Notes: generated by a model not told the origin, from the sequence alone. A stretch of DNA of 64,000 bases from Wielerella bovis (GCF_022354465.1 NZ_CP092361.1:806001-870000), one strand, 5' to 3'. Counted from the first letter of the stretch, positions 44,846-56,846 are shown. Made by a program: numbers and translations.

Positions 44846-46498
44846 ATGACAGTATTTACCCAAGCTGAAAACTGGCTGAAACAAGACCCTGACCCAGAGA
44901 CCCGTGCAGAATTATCGCAGCTGATAGATGCGGCACGCGCAGGCGATGAAGTTGCACAAACCGAATTAGAACATCGTTTTGATGGACGCTTGCAGTTTGG
45001 GACGGCAGGTTTACGTGGTCGTCAGCAAGCAGGTTCCATGGGCATGAACCGCGTATTGGTTTCGCAAGCCGCAAAAGGTTTAGCGGATTATATTTTGCAA
45101 TTTGACCCACAAACGCCCAGCATTGTGATTGGTTACGATGGACGCAAAAATTCCGATATTTACGCCAAAGACACCGCAGAAATTATGGCAGCGGCAGGTA
45201 TCAAAACATGGCTGTTGCCACGTTGTTTGCCGACTCCTGTTTTGGCGTATGCGATTCAACATTTGGATACCAGCGCAGGCGTGATGGTAACCGCTAGCCA
45301 CAATCCACCAGCCGACAATGGCTACAAAGTGTATTTGGGTAAAAGCAATGGTGGTGGACAAATTGTGTCGCCAGCTGATGAAGAAATTGCACAACTTATT
45401 GATAAATCGACAGAAACACCTATCAATGAATACCCACGCAGCACACAATATATTACGCTGGACGAAACTGTGATTGATGCGTATATCGCTAAAACGGCAG
45501 CATTGGCGCAAGAACCTGCGTGCGAACTCAATTACGTTTATACCGCCATGCACGGCGTGGGCAAAGAAGTATTGCTGAAAACTTTGAATGCCGCAAATCT
45601 GCCTTTACCGCATATTGTGGCGGAGCAAGCCGAACCCGATGCGGCGTTTCCAACCGTTGCTTTCCCTAATCCCGAAGAAAAAGGCGCGTTGGATTTAGCG
45701 ATTACTTTGGCGAAAAAACACCAAGCCGAATTTATTTTGGCAAATGACCCTGATGCTGACCGTTTAGCGGTAGCGATTGCCGATGAAAATGGCGAATGGA
45801 AACCCTTGCACGGTAATACAGTCGGCTGCTATTTGGCGTGGTATTTAGCACAAAAAAATCAAGGAAAACAAGGTACTTTGGCGTGTTCGCTGGTGTCGTC
45901 GCCCGCGCTTGCCAGCATCGCGCAAAAATACGGTTTCGCCAATGAAGAAACGCTGACGGGTTTCAAATACATCGCCAAAACCGAAAATTTATTGTTTGGT
46001 TTTGAAGAAGCATTGGGTTATTTGGTGGACCCCGATAAAGTGCGCGACAAAGATGGTATTTCAGCGGCGATTGTCTTCTTGGATTTGGTACGCAGCCTGA
46101 AAGCGCAAGGCAAAACGTTATTAGATTATGCGCATGACTTTACGCAAATGTTTGGTGCATTTATTAGTTCGCAAATTTCCATTCGTGTCAATGAGTTGCC
46201 TGATATTGCCAAATTGATGGCGGCGATGCGTGAACATCGTCCAAACCAAATCGGTGGGCAAGAAGTGGCGCAATTTATTGACCATTTACACACCGACCGT
46301 CAAAGCGATATTTTGGTGTTTTATTTGGCAAACGGTTGTCGCTTGATTGTGCGTCCATCGGGTACAGAGCCGAAAGTTAAGTTCTATTTAGATGCGAAAG
46401 GCGAAACGGCGGCGCACGCACAAGAAGTCTTGCAAGCATTTGACCAAGCGGTACGCGAATTATTGCGTCAAGAAAAATATGGTTCGCAAAATTGTTGA
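44846..46498 (+). CDS. Phosphohexomutase (phosphoglucomutase/phosphomannomutase family)
   Basis: This 550-residue alpha-D-phosphohexomutase interconverts hexose 1- and 6-phosphates. It has FGTAGLRGRQQAG, the phosphoserine loop VTASHNPPADNGYK, the metal loop NDPDADRLA, the sugar loop GFEEALGY and the phosphate loop RPSGTEPK. The length and N-terminal extension match the PgcA-like long form that favours glucose/mannose phosphates. Confidence 0.92.
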   Translation: MTVFTQAENWLKQDPDPETRAELSQLIDAARAGDEVAQTELEHRFDGRLQFGTAGLRGRQQAGSMGMNRVLVSQAAKGLADYILQFDPQTPSIVIGYDGRKNSDIYAKDTAEIMAAAGIKTWLLPRCLPTPVLAYAIQHLDTSAGVMVTASHNPPADNGYKVYLGKSNGGGQIVSPADEEIAQLIDKSTETPINEYPRSTQYITLDETVIDAYIAKTAALAQEPACELNYVYTAMHGVGKEVLLKTLNAANLPLPHIVAEQAEPDAAFPTVAFPNPEEKGALDLAITLAKKHQAEFILANDPDADRLAVAIADENGEWKPLHGNTVGCYLAWYLAQKNQGKQGTLACSLVSSPALASIAQKYGFANEETLTGFKYIAKTENLLFGFEEALGYLVDPDKVRDKDGISAAIVFLDLVRSLKAQGKTLLDYAHDFTQMFGAFISSQISIRVNELPDIAKLMAAMREHRPNQIGGQEVAQFIDHLHTDRQSDILVFYLANGCRLIVRPSGTEPKVKFYLDAKGETAAHAQEVLQAFDQAVRELLRQEKYGSQNC

Positions 46499-46624
46499 TT
46501 ATTGTGTGAGTTTGGGAAGGATTTAATTTAAATATTTGTATTGTAATGTTATTTTTGTTAAAGTAGATATAAATGTCTACGCTATGACAAATTATTCATT
46601 GATATTTGAATTTCTTATTCTTGT

Positions 46625-46657
46625 GGGCTAATGACATTGCTATACTGTCATTAGCCC
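46625..46657. terminator. Perfect 12-bp hairpin, possible terminator
   Basis: GGGCTAATGACA and TGTCATTAGCCC pair perfectly around a 9-base loop about 125 bases after the phosphohexomutase stop codon. The T tract after it is poor, so a structural role is also possible. Confidence 0.5.
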
Positions 46658-46674
46658 TTGATTTATGTTTATGA

Positions 46675-46781
46675 TATAGTGAATTCAATTTAAACCAGTA
46701 CAGCGTTGCTAGCTCCCTTATGTACTCGGTGTACACGGCGGTTGCTGTCGCCTTGTCCTGATTTAAATTGAATCCACTATA
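46675..46781. repeat. Correia-like element upstream of dapE
   Basis: A 107-bp element (TATAGTGAATTCAATTTAAA to GAATCCACTATA), followed at once by ATTTGAAACGACTATA, the end of another subtype. It lies about 100 bases before dapE. Confidence 0.85.
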
Positions 46782-46845
46782 TTTGAAACGACTATAGAAA
46801 AATTAGTTTTTTATAACAATAGTCTAGAAACAAAATTCGCGTTAA

Positions 46846-48006
<1,161 letters not shown>

Positions 48007-48012
48007 TTTAAA

Positions 48013-48044
48013 AGGCAGCCTGAAAAAATATTTTCAGGCTGCCT
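48013..48044. terminator. DUS inverted-repeat terminator
   Basis: AGGCAGCCTGAA, 8 bases, TTCAGGCTGCCT then T5, between convergent dapE and the CoA-transferase gene. Confidence 0.75.
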
Positions 48045-48049
48045 TTTTA

Positions 48050-49570
48050 TTATTTAACGCGCATATCGCCCGTATCTACAAATCGTTGATGCCAAGACAG
48101 AGCTTCCATTAACAAGTGTGGTGTATGCAAACCACCTGCTTTTTCAGCACGGTCATAATAATCTTGCAACATATCGCGATAATCTGGATGCGCACAATTT
48201 TCAATCATCAATTTCGCACGCTGACGTGGCGATTTGCCGCGTAAATCTGCCAAACCTTGCTCAGTAACGACAAACATCACATCGTGTTCAGTATGGTCAT
48301 GATGCGATACCATTGGCACAATGCATGAAATCGTGCCATTTTTCGCTACCGATGGCGTAACAAAAAATGAGAAAGACGCATTGCGTGTGAAATCGCCTGA
48401 ACCGCCAATGCCGTTCATCATTTTTGTGCCCATAATGTGTGTAGAATTGACGTTGCCGTAAATATCCGCTTCAATCATCGCATTCATACTAATCACACCC
48501 AAACGACGAATCAATTCAGGATGATTGGTCAATTCTTGTGGACGCAATACAATTTTGCTGCGCAGAAAATCAATATTATCGTTAAAACGTTGCAGTGCGG
48601 CTGGGCTGAATGATAATGCAGTTGCGGATGCGGATTTCATTTTGCCCGATAAAATCAAATCCAGCATACCGTCTTGCAGCACTTCGGTATAACCCATTAG
48701 ATTTTCAAATGGGGAGTCTTGTAATGCGGTTAGCACGGCATTGGCAACGTTGCCTACGCCAGATTGCAGAGGCAATAAATTTTTGGGCAAACGACCTTGT
48801 TTCACTTCGTAAGCAAAAAAATCTATCATGCGTTCAGCAATTAATTTAGAAGTGGCATCGGGTTCAGTAAATTTGCTGTTACGGTCGTTGGCATGTGTTA
48901 AAACAATGGCGACAATTTTATCTAAATCGCATTCTAAATAAGCTGAACCCACGCGTTGATTAGGGTCGGTAATCATAATAGGTTGGCGATTTGGAGGCGT
49001 ACCAATATCGTTGATAATATCGTGCATGCCTTCTAATTTTTCAAGCTGCACAGTATTGATTTCCAAAATAATTTTCTTGGCAGATTTTAACCATTCATTA
49101 TTTGTACCAATGCTCATAGAAGGAATCAATTTTCCCTCTGCTGTGATACCAACCACCTCAATAATGGCGACGTCCATAGCACCATAAAATCCCAAGCGCA
49201 CTTGTTGCTCAATATGCGATAAATGGGCATCGTGATACGCGATATTACCCTTGTTGATGTGGGTGCGTGTAGCTGAATCTGATTGATAAGGCGAGCGGAA
49301 TTTCAGTGCATTCGCTTCCGCTAATACCCCATCACACTCTGCAGCCGTTGATGCGCCTGAAATTAAACCGATAGTAAAAGGTTTACCTTGTGCATGCTCA
49401 GCTTTGGCTTTTTCTGCAATCGCAGCAGGCAAAACTTTGGGGTGTCCTGCTCCTGTAAAGCCACTTACACCGACCAACATGCCATTTTGTACAAACGCGG
49501 CAGCTTGTTCGGCGGTCATAATTTTGTTGCGTAAACCAGAATGGTGAATACGTTCTTGCGCTTGTGTCAT
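48050..49570 (-). CDS. Acetyl-CoA hydrolase / succinate:acetate CoA-transferase
   Basis: This 506-residue family I CoA-transferase has LVGVSGFTGAGHPKVLP near the start, the GSAYLECDLDKIVAIV segment, the Gly-rich GIGGSGDFTRNA loop and the catalytic glutamate region VTEQGLADLRGKSP. Members such as AarC/ScpC exchange CoA between succinate and acetate or hydrolyse acyl-CoA. ATG 49570 (MTQAQERI) gives the normal family start; the in-frame upstream codon at 49648 adds a spurious hydrophobic stretch. Confidence 0.9.
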   Translation of the reverse strand: MTQAQERIHHSGLRNKIMTAEQAAAFVQNGMLVGVSGFTGAGHPKVLPAAIAEKAKAEHAQGKPFTIGLISGASTAAECDGVLAEANALKFRSPYQSDSATRTHINKGNIAYHDAHLSHIEQQVRLGFYGAMDVAIIEVVGITAEGKLIPSMSIGTNNEWLKSAKKIILEINTVQLEKLEGMHDIINDIGTPPNRQPIMITDPNQRVGSAYLECDLDKIVAIVLTHANDRNSKFTEPDATSKLIAERMIDFFAYEVKQGRLPKNLLPLQSGVGNVANAVLTALQDSPFENLMGYTEVLQDGMLDLILSGKMKSASATALSFSPAALQRFNDNIDFLRSKIVLRPQELTNHPELIRRLGVISMNAMIEADIYGNVNSTHIMGTKMMNGIGGSGDFTRNASFSFFVTPSVAKNGTISCIVPMVSHHDHTEHDVMFVVTEQGLADLRGKSPRQRAKLMIENCAHPDYRDMLQDYYDRAEKAGGLHTPHLLMEALSWHQRFVDTGDMRVK

Positions 49571-50941
<1,371 letters not shown>

Positions 50942-51005
50942 TTTTCAGGCAGCCTTCACTACCCTACAAAACTGAAATAAGCTGCCTGAAACAGAAAAAG
51001 CTGCC

Positions 51006-51097
51006 GTCATTCCTGCGTAGGCGGGAATCCATTTTTAACTTTAAGAAACAAAAGTTTGTGCAACTCAACGTTGGATTCCCGCCTGCGCGGGAATGAC
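51006..51097. repeat. Inverted pair of dRS3-like repeats
   Basis: GTCATTCCTGCGTAGGCGGGAATCC and the facing GGATTCCCGCCTGCGCGGGAATGAC resemble the neisserial dRS3 core ATTCCC-N8-GGGAAT. They lie between pheS and the first cargo gene and could mark the left boundary of the insert. Confidence 0.75.
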
Positions 51098-51138
51098 GAT
51101 GTTTTTATTTTATAGGGTAATGAAAGGCAGCCTGAAAC

Positions 51139-51429
51139 ATGAAACGCACCCATTTCTTAATGATTGGCTATTTTTTGACGATTGCCGCCTTGTTTGTACA
51201 AAGTTATTGCGAGCGACAATCTCTGCAATATTTTGATTTCAAAGCAGGATTGGGCGACAATCAGGCAATGGGCGAATGGTGGCTGGCACACGCGGAATGG
51301 GCTTTTTTGACTGGTTTGTTTAGCGTGATTTTGGCTGGGGCATTCGCGCCGTTTCGGGATAAGTGGGAAAATCTGGCGTTGGTGTTTTGCACAATTTGCG
51401 CTTATGTTTTGATTTCGGTGTTGGTGTGA
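51139..51429 (+). CDS. Hypothetical membrane protein (96 aa)
   Basis: Not recognised. Three hydrophobic segments (about residues 4-20, 54-69, 77-95) make it a small inner-membrane protein. A DUS precedes the start (AGGCAGCCTGAAACATG), as in other genes of the window. First gene of the pheS-pheT insert. Confidence 0.55.
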   Translation: MKRTHFLMIGYFLTIAALFVQSYCERQSLQYFDFKAGLGDNQAMGEWWLAHAEWAFLTGLFSVILAGAFAPFRDKWENLALVFCTICAYVLISVLV

Positions 51430-51476
51430 ATGTTCAGGCTGCCTGAAAAATATTTCAATTTGATAAGGATTTTCTG

Positions 51477-52544
51477 ATGAAACAAACTTATGCCATTGAA
51501 TTTCGTAAAAAACATTGGGAACTGCAATATGGCAATCCCAATCTGCCAGAGTTCCTTCCCCCTATACATCAGGGTATTAGCCAAGAAAATATGCCCGATT
51601 TCATGTCTATTATGAACGACCCTAAAATCATGGACTTTATGTTGGGTAAAAATGATAATGAAAAAGAAGCCTTTGAAATTTTTGAACAGTTTGTATTGGA
51701 ACACCCTGATTTACTGAATGATTTTCATGAAAACATGGTCGAGGAAAGCGAAGAATACGCAGCATTAAATGAATACACCGAACGATTGAATGCCCACTTT
51801 TTGTCAGCTTTTCAATATCAGAAAATTTATCAGGATTTGTTGGGGGCGTGTTATCGGTATCCGAATTTCATTCCTTTGCATTTGCTCGCCAGTGAAAACC
51901 AACCCATTGATTATCAACCGATTGCTTTTCAAATGGCGCGCAGTGGCGTGTTTATTGGTTTGAATGCTTTGCAACAGGCTGGTTTTGATTGGCAAAAAGA
52001 CACTTTGAGCTGGGACAATGTGAATAATCGCCCGTTTATGCGTGTGTATTACAGTTATATTATTCATTTAATGCAACAAAATGAAATCCAAGAAGCCATT
52101 TATCACGCCGAACGCTTGTTAAAAGTGTGGCACAATGATAATTTGGGTACGCGTTTTCAGTTAATTTATGCGTATATTCGTGCGAAATTGCCGAATAAAT
52201 CCTTGTTATTATACAAAAAATATCCCAAAGATGAGAATGCGGAAATGTTGTTTGGGCGCGCTTTGGCGGCATTTCAAAACAAACACAAAGAACAAAATGA
52301 TTTTTTGCAAGCTGCCATTGAAACTTACCCATTGATTGCCAAAGAATTATGCAAAAAGAAACATCGCCGTCCAACGGGCTGGTATGGCGGTTTGTTTTTG
52401 CCCAATACGCCAGAACATGCTTTTGTTTATTGGGAAGAATTTGGGCAATTTTGGTTGGAATGCGAAGGGGCTTTGGCTTGGGTGGAAAATCAGTTGCCAG
52501 CCAAATTGAAGCCGAAAAGTGGTAAAGGCAAAGCGCTTGAATAA
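51477..52544 (+). CDS. TPR-like helical protein (355 aa)
   Basis: A soluble, helix-rich protein whose middle part (LLGACYRYPNFIPLHLLASE; IQEAIYHAERLLKVWHNDN; FGRALAAFQNKHKEQ) has tetratricopeptide-like helical pairs. The function is unknown. AAGGAT precedes the ATG. It lies in the pheS-pheT insert, 59 bases before the ATPase gene with a DUS between, so it may be a separate passenger rather than part of the ATPase system. Confidence 0.6.
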   Translation: MKQTYAIEFRKKHWELQYGNPNLPEFLPPIHQGISQENMPDFMSIMNDPKIMDFMLGKNDNEKEAFEIFEQFVLEHPDLLNDFHENMVEESEEYAALNEYTERLNAHFLSAFQYQKIYQDLLGACYRYPNFIPLHLLASENQPIDYQPIAFQMARSGVFIGLNALQQAGFDWQKDTLSWDNVNNRPFMRVYYSYIIHLMQQNEIQEAIYHAERLLKVWHNDNLGTRFQLIYAYIRAKLPNKSLLLYKKYPKDENAEMLFGRALAAFQNKHKEQNDFLQAAIETYPLIAKELCKKKHRRPTGWYGGLFLPNTPEHAFVYWEEFGQFWLECEGALAWVENQLPAKLKPKSGKGKALE

Positions 52545-52602
52545 TGTGGGTAAAAAGAGGTTCAGGCTGCCTGAAAAATAATTACTTTTAAAGATAAATA
52601 AA

Positions 52603-53679
52603 ATGGCAAAAATTTCTTCACTGACTGTTAATGGTTATAAATCCATTCAAGAATTACAGAATTTTCATTTTTCCAATTTGAATATCTTGATTGGTGCCAA
52701 TGGTGCAGGTAAAAGTAATTTTATCAGCTTATTTCGTATGCTGAATGCAATGTATGAACAGCAACTGCAACTTTATTTACAAAAACAAGGTGGTCCAGAT
52801 GCTTTATTGCATTTTGGGAGAAAGGAAACAGAAAAAATTCATGCAGAATTTTATTTTAATTCAAATGGATATAAATTTAATCTCATCCCTACTAATGATA
52901 ATAGACTAATTTTTGAAAAAGAAATAGTTTGGTATACAGGGCCTCATGGTAGCTTTGATAGAACTTTGGGCTATGGGCATGAAGAATCCAAATTAAAAGA
53001 AGCGCAGGATACTTTCTCTGATTATGTACGCCCAGCAGTCAAAAGTTGGCGTGTTTACCATTTTCACGATACCAGTGAAACCGCAAAAATGAAACAAAAA
53101 CACGCAAGCAATGATAATCTAACCTTTAAACCCGATGCTGCAAATTTGGCTGCGTATTTACATAGAATTTATACAAATTATCCCGATGAATACAAACGAA
53201 TTATAGAAAATATTCGTTTGGTTTTGCCATTTTTTCATGACTTTGTTCATCGTGATGGCGAGCCTGAAACAATAGAATTAGAGTGGACGCAAGTTAGTAA
53301 AACGGATACGCCTTTAAAAGCGCATATGCTTTCAGACGGCAGTTTGCGTTTTATTTGTTTGGTAACACTTTTATTGCAGCCCAGTAGTTTATTACCTGAC
53401 ACGGTTTTGATTGATGAACCTGAACTCGGTTTGCATCCTTATGCGATTACAGTTTTAGCTGATATTTTCAAACAAGTTGCTGAAACAAAACAATTAATTG
53501 TATCTACACAATCTGTTGAATTGGTCAATGAATTCAACCCCAAAGATGTGGTTGTTGTAAATCAAAAAAATGGCGCTTCTACATTTGAACGTTTATCCGA
53601 AGAAAAACTTGCCGATTGGCTTGAAGATTATTCTTTGGGCGAATTATGGAAACAAAATGTTTTCGGTGGGAGACCATAA
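52603..53679 (+). CDS. ABC/SMC-type AAA ATPase (AAA_21) of a two-gene system
   Basis: This 358-residue ATPase has Walker A GANGAGKS (31-38), ABC signature LSDGSLRF (243-250), and Walker B/D-loop LIDEPELGLHP (270-279), with STQS where the H-loop would be. There is no coiled-coil hinge, so it is an AAA15/AAA_21-type single-chain ATPase like those paired with effector nucleases in defence systems. Its stop codon is directly followed by the start of the DUF4276 gene with no gap, implying coupled translation. The gene is AT-rich against pheS/pheT. Anti-phage role is inferred from the pairing and location. Confidence 0.85.
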   Translation: MAKISSLTVNGYKSIQELQNFHFSNLNILIGANGAGKSNFISLFRMLNAMYEQQLQLYLQKQGGPDALLHFGRKETEKIHAEFYFNSNGYKFNLIPTNDNRLIFEKEIVWYTGPHGSFDRTLGYGHEESKLKEAQDTFSDYVRPAVKSWRVYHFHDTSETAKMKQKHASNDNLTFKPDAANLAAYLHRIYTNYPDEYKRIIENIRLVLPFFHDFVHRDGEPETIELEWTQVSKTDTPLKAHMLSDGSLRFICLVTLLLQPSSLLPDTVLIDEPELGLHPYAITVLADIFKQVAETKQLIVSTQSVELVNEFNPKDVVVVNQKNGASTFERLSEEKLADWLEDYSLGELWKQNVFGGRP

Positions 53680-54357
53680 ATGGTAGAAGTTATTGTTTTA
53701 ACCGAAGGACAATGCGAAGAAACATTTATTCGTGATGTTGTGGCACCTGCTTTTTATCATTTGAATATTTATCTTCAACCGCGCTGTATTCCAACTTCCA
53801 AGAACAGTAAAGGTGGGGCGATTACATTTGACCGCTTTATGCGTTATATTCGTAATACTTTGAATGAACGTAAAGATACTTATGTAACAACCATGTTTGA
53901 TTTATATGGATTAGATACAGATTTTCCTGACTATAATGAAGCATTATCGCATACCGATATTTATCAAAAAGCAGAAAAATTAGAATTGGGTTTGGCAAAT
54001 GCAGTTATTCAACAGATATCGTGTAAACCTGAACGCTTTATTCCTTATATTCAACCATATGAATTTGAAGGATTATTATTTTCTGATGTAGAAATATTGA
54101 GCCAACAAGAACCCGATTGGAAACGTTCGTTGATTATTTTGCAAAACATACGTTCACAATTTGAGACACCTGAACACATCAATAACAGCTATGAAACCAA
54201 ACCATCTAAACGATTAGAAGATAATTTGTATCCTAAATATAGAAAAACACGGCACGGTCCATTAGCTGCAAAAAATATTACTCTAACAACAATTGAACGA
54301 GAATGTCATCATTTTCGTGCTTGGTTAGAAAAATTAAGAAAATTACAGCCTTTATAA
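53680..54357 (+). CDS. DUF4276 (TOPRIM-like) partner protein
   Basis: This 225-residue protein begins with a TOPRIM-type VIVLTEGQCEETF (E9, E13) and has MFDLYGL (D74), YIQPYEFEGLLFSD (127-136) and a basic RKTRHGPLAA segment, all DUF4276 features. DUF4276 proteins are commonly found beside AAA_21 ATPases. TOPRIM proteins cut nucleic acid, so this is the probable effector of an ATPase/nuclease pair. The ATG directly abuts the stop of the ATPase gene. Confidence 0.85.
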   Translation: MVEVIVLTEGQCEETFIRDVVAPAFYHLNIYLQPRCIPTSKNSKGGAITFDRFMRYIRNTLNERKDTYVTTMFDLYGLDTDFPDYNEALSHTDIYQKAEKLELGLANAVIQQISCKPERFIPYIQPYEFEGLLFSDVEILSQQEPDWKRSLIILQNIRSQFETPEHINNSYETKPSKRLEDNLYPKYRKTRHGPLAAKNITLTTIERECHHFRAWLEKLRKLQPL

Positions 54358-54413
54358 ATATTTTCAGGCAGCCTGAAAACCATTTTTAAATTAAAAACAA
54401 AGAGATAAAAACA

Positions 54414-56768
54414 ATGCAATTTTCCTACTCATGGCTCAAAACCCAAGCCAACCCCAACCTATCCCCCGACCAACTCGCCCACTTGCTGACCATGGCAGGG
54501 CTGGAAGTGGAAGAAACCACCCCAGCCGCGCCTGATTTTTCGGGCGTGGTCATTGCCGAAGTCAAATCGGTGGAAAAACACCCCGATGCCGACCGCCTGA
54601 ACGTTACCCAAGTGGATGTGGGCAAAGGCGAATTATTGCAAATCGTTTGCGGTGCGCCCAATGTGCGCGTGGGTATCAAAGTGCCGTGCGCTTTGGACGG
54701 TGCCTTGTTGCCCAACGATTTCAAAATCAAACCGACCAAAATGCGCGGCGTGGTGTCCAACGGCATGCTTTGTTCCGCCAAAGAATTGGGCTTGCCCGAA
54801 GACGTGGACGGCTTGCTGATTTTGCCCGACAACGCGCCCGTTGGACAAAATATCCGCGAATTTTTGGATTTGGACGACACGATTTTCACGTTGAAAATCA
54901 CGCCCAACCGCACCGATTGTTTGAGTATCAAAGGCTTGGCGCGTGAAGTGGCGGCTTTGACGGGGTGTGAAGTGAATTTCCCAAAAATTCAATCGGTTAA
55001 ATCCGAAAGCAGCCGCACCCAAGCCGTACAAATTGACGCGCCCGAAGATTGCGGACGCTTTTTGTCGCGCGTGATTGAAAATGTGAATGCGACCGCGCCC
55101 AGCCCCGCTTGGCTCACGCAACGCCTTGAACGCGCAGGGGTTCGCAGCATTTCCGCGCTGGTGGACATCGGCAATTATGTGATGTTGGAATTGGGTCAGC
55201 CCATGCACGTTTTTGACGCGGACAAACTTTCAGGCAGCCTGCACGTTCGCCGCGCCCAAAATGGCGAAACTTTGGCGTGTTTGAATGAAAAAACCGTTAC
55301 TTTACAAGATAATACATTGGTCATTGCGGACGAAAAACAGGCTTTGTCCATCGCAGGTTTAATGGGCGGTGCGTCCAGCGCGGTTGGTGATGAAACGAAA
55401 AATGTGGTTTTGGAAAGCGCGTGGTTTACGCCTGAAATGATTTCTGGAAAATCAAGACAATATGGTTTTGGTTCGGACAGTTCATTCCGTTTTGAGCGCG
55501 GTGTGGATTTTGCTTTGCAACAAGACGCGATTGAACGTGCTAGTGAATTGATTGTGCAAATTTGTGGCGGTCAGGCAGGCGAAATCGTTGAAGCAAAAGG
55601 CATTTTGCCTGAAAGCAAAACCGTTGCCATGCGCCCCGAGCGCGTGAAAAAAGTCTTGGGCGTGGACATCGCTTTGGACAAAATGCAGGCGATTTTGGAC
55701 AAATTGGGTTTACAGCCTGTCCAAAATGAAAATGGCTTGACGGTAACTTCCCCGAGTTTCCGTTATGACATTGAAATTGAAGAAGATTTGATTGAAGAAA
55801 TCGCGCGAGTTTACGGCTACGAAAACATTCCAGACGATTACACTTCGGGCAAATTGGCGATGTTGAAGCTGCCTGAAACGCGCCATGCGCGTTTTGGTGT
55901 GTACCAGAAATTGGCGGCTCGCGGTTTTCAGGAAGTGGTCAGCTATGCTTTTGTGAATGAAGAATGGGAACAGGATTTTGCGAATAATCAAGACCCTATC
56001 CGTTTGCAAAACCCGTTGGCGGCGCAATATTCGGTAATGCGTTCTACGTTGATGGGCGGTTTGATTGAGATTTTGCAAAACAATTTGAACCGCAAACAAA
56101 ACCGCGTGCGCGTGTTTGAAGTGGCGCGGACGTTCCGCAAAGAAAACGGTAACTTTGTGCAAAATGAACAAGTTGGCGGTTTGGTTTACGGTTCAGCGCA
56201 GCCTGAACAATGGGGCGAAAAAGCGCGTCCAGCCGATTTTTACGATGTGAAAGCGGATGTGGAAAGCCTGTTGTCTGGACAAAATGTCCAATATGTTCGT
56301 GCGGAACACCCTGCTTTGCACCCCACGCGCAGCGCAAATGTGTTGATTGGCGGTAAAAATGTCGGCTTTATCGGCGAATTGCATCCAAAATGGTTGCAAA
56401 AATACGATTTGCCCAATGCGCCTTTGTTGTTTGAATTGGACATGGCGGCTGTGTTGGCGACCGAAAAAACGCGCTATCAGGCGGTGTCCAAATTCCAGCC
56501 TGTACGCCGTGATTTGGCGTTTGTGCTGCCTGAAAATGTGGATTTTGCGGCTTTGCAAGCTGCTTTGTGGGCGGTGCGTTCAGATTATATTCAAGCGATT
56601 GAATTGTTTGACGTTTATCGCGGCGCAGGGTTGTCTGAACAGCATAAATCGTTGGCGGTCAAAATCGTGTTGCAAAGCCATGACGGCACATTGAATGATG
56701 AAACGGTTGAGCCGATTGTGCAGCAATTAATTGAATCAGCAGAGAAAATTGGCGCGAAATTGCGTTAA
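54414..56768 (+). CDS. pheT: Phenylalanine-tRNA ligase beta subunit
   Basis: This 784-residue subunit contains the tRNA-binding domain (VIAEVKSVEKHPDADRLNV), B3/B4 editing region, B5 domain and the C-terminal FDX-ACB domain (VSKFQPVRRDLAFVLPENVD). The length is normal. It is separated from pheS by cargo but otherwise intact. A DUS is translated within the protein (KLSGSLHV). Confidence 0.97.
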   Translation: MQFSYSWLKTQANPNLSPDQLAHLLTMAGLEVEETTPAAPDFSGVVIAEVKSVEKHPDADRLNVTQVDVGKGELLQIVCGAPNVRVGIKVPCALDGALLPNDFKIKPTKMRGVVSNGMLCSAKELGLPEDVDGLLILPDNAPVGQNIREFLDLDDTIFTLKITPNRTDCLSIKGLAREVAALTGCEVNFPKIQSVKSESSRTQAVQIDAPEDCGRFLSRVIENVNATAPSPAWLTQRLERAGVRSISALVDIGNYVMLELGQPMHVFDADKLSGSLHVRRAQNGETLACLNEKTVTLQDNTLVIADEKQALSIAGLMGGASSAVGDETKNVVLESAWFTPEMISGKSRQYGFGSDSSFRFERGVDFALQQDAIERASELIVQICGGQAGEIVEAKGILPESKTVAMRPERVKKVLGVDIALDKMQAILDKLGLQPVQNENGLTVTSPSFRYDIEIEEDLIEEIARVYGYENIPDDYTSGKLAMLKLPETRHARFGVYQKLAARGFQEVVSYAFVNEEWEQDFANNQDPIRLQNPLAAQYSVMRSTLMGGLIEILQNNLNRKQNRVRVFEVARTFRKENGNFVQNEQVGGLVYGSAQPEQWGEKARPADFYDVKADVESLLSGQNVQYVRAEHPALHPTRSANVLIGGKNVGFIGELHPKWLQKYDLPNAPLLFELDMAAVLATEKTRYQAVSKFQPVRRDLAFVLPENVDFAALQAALWAVRSDYIQAIELFDVYRGAGLSEQHKSLAVKIVLQSHDGTLNDETVEPIVQQLIESAEKIGAKLR

Positions 56769-56846
56769 TACTGAAACAGGCAGCCTGAAAGTCCTAGCGG
56801 ACGACAAATCAGGCTGCCTAAATTATAAAATTTGGAAAGGAATAAT

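Noticed and set aside
52603-54357. PARIS (AriA/AriB) system
   Set aside because: The partner matches DUF4276 features rather than DUF4435, so the established PARIS name does not apply.
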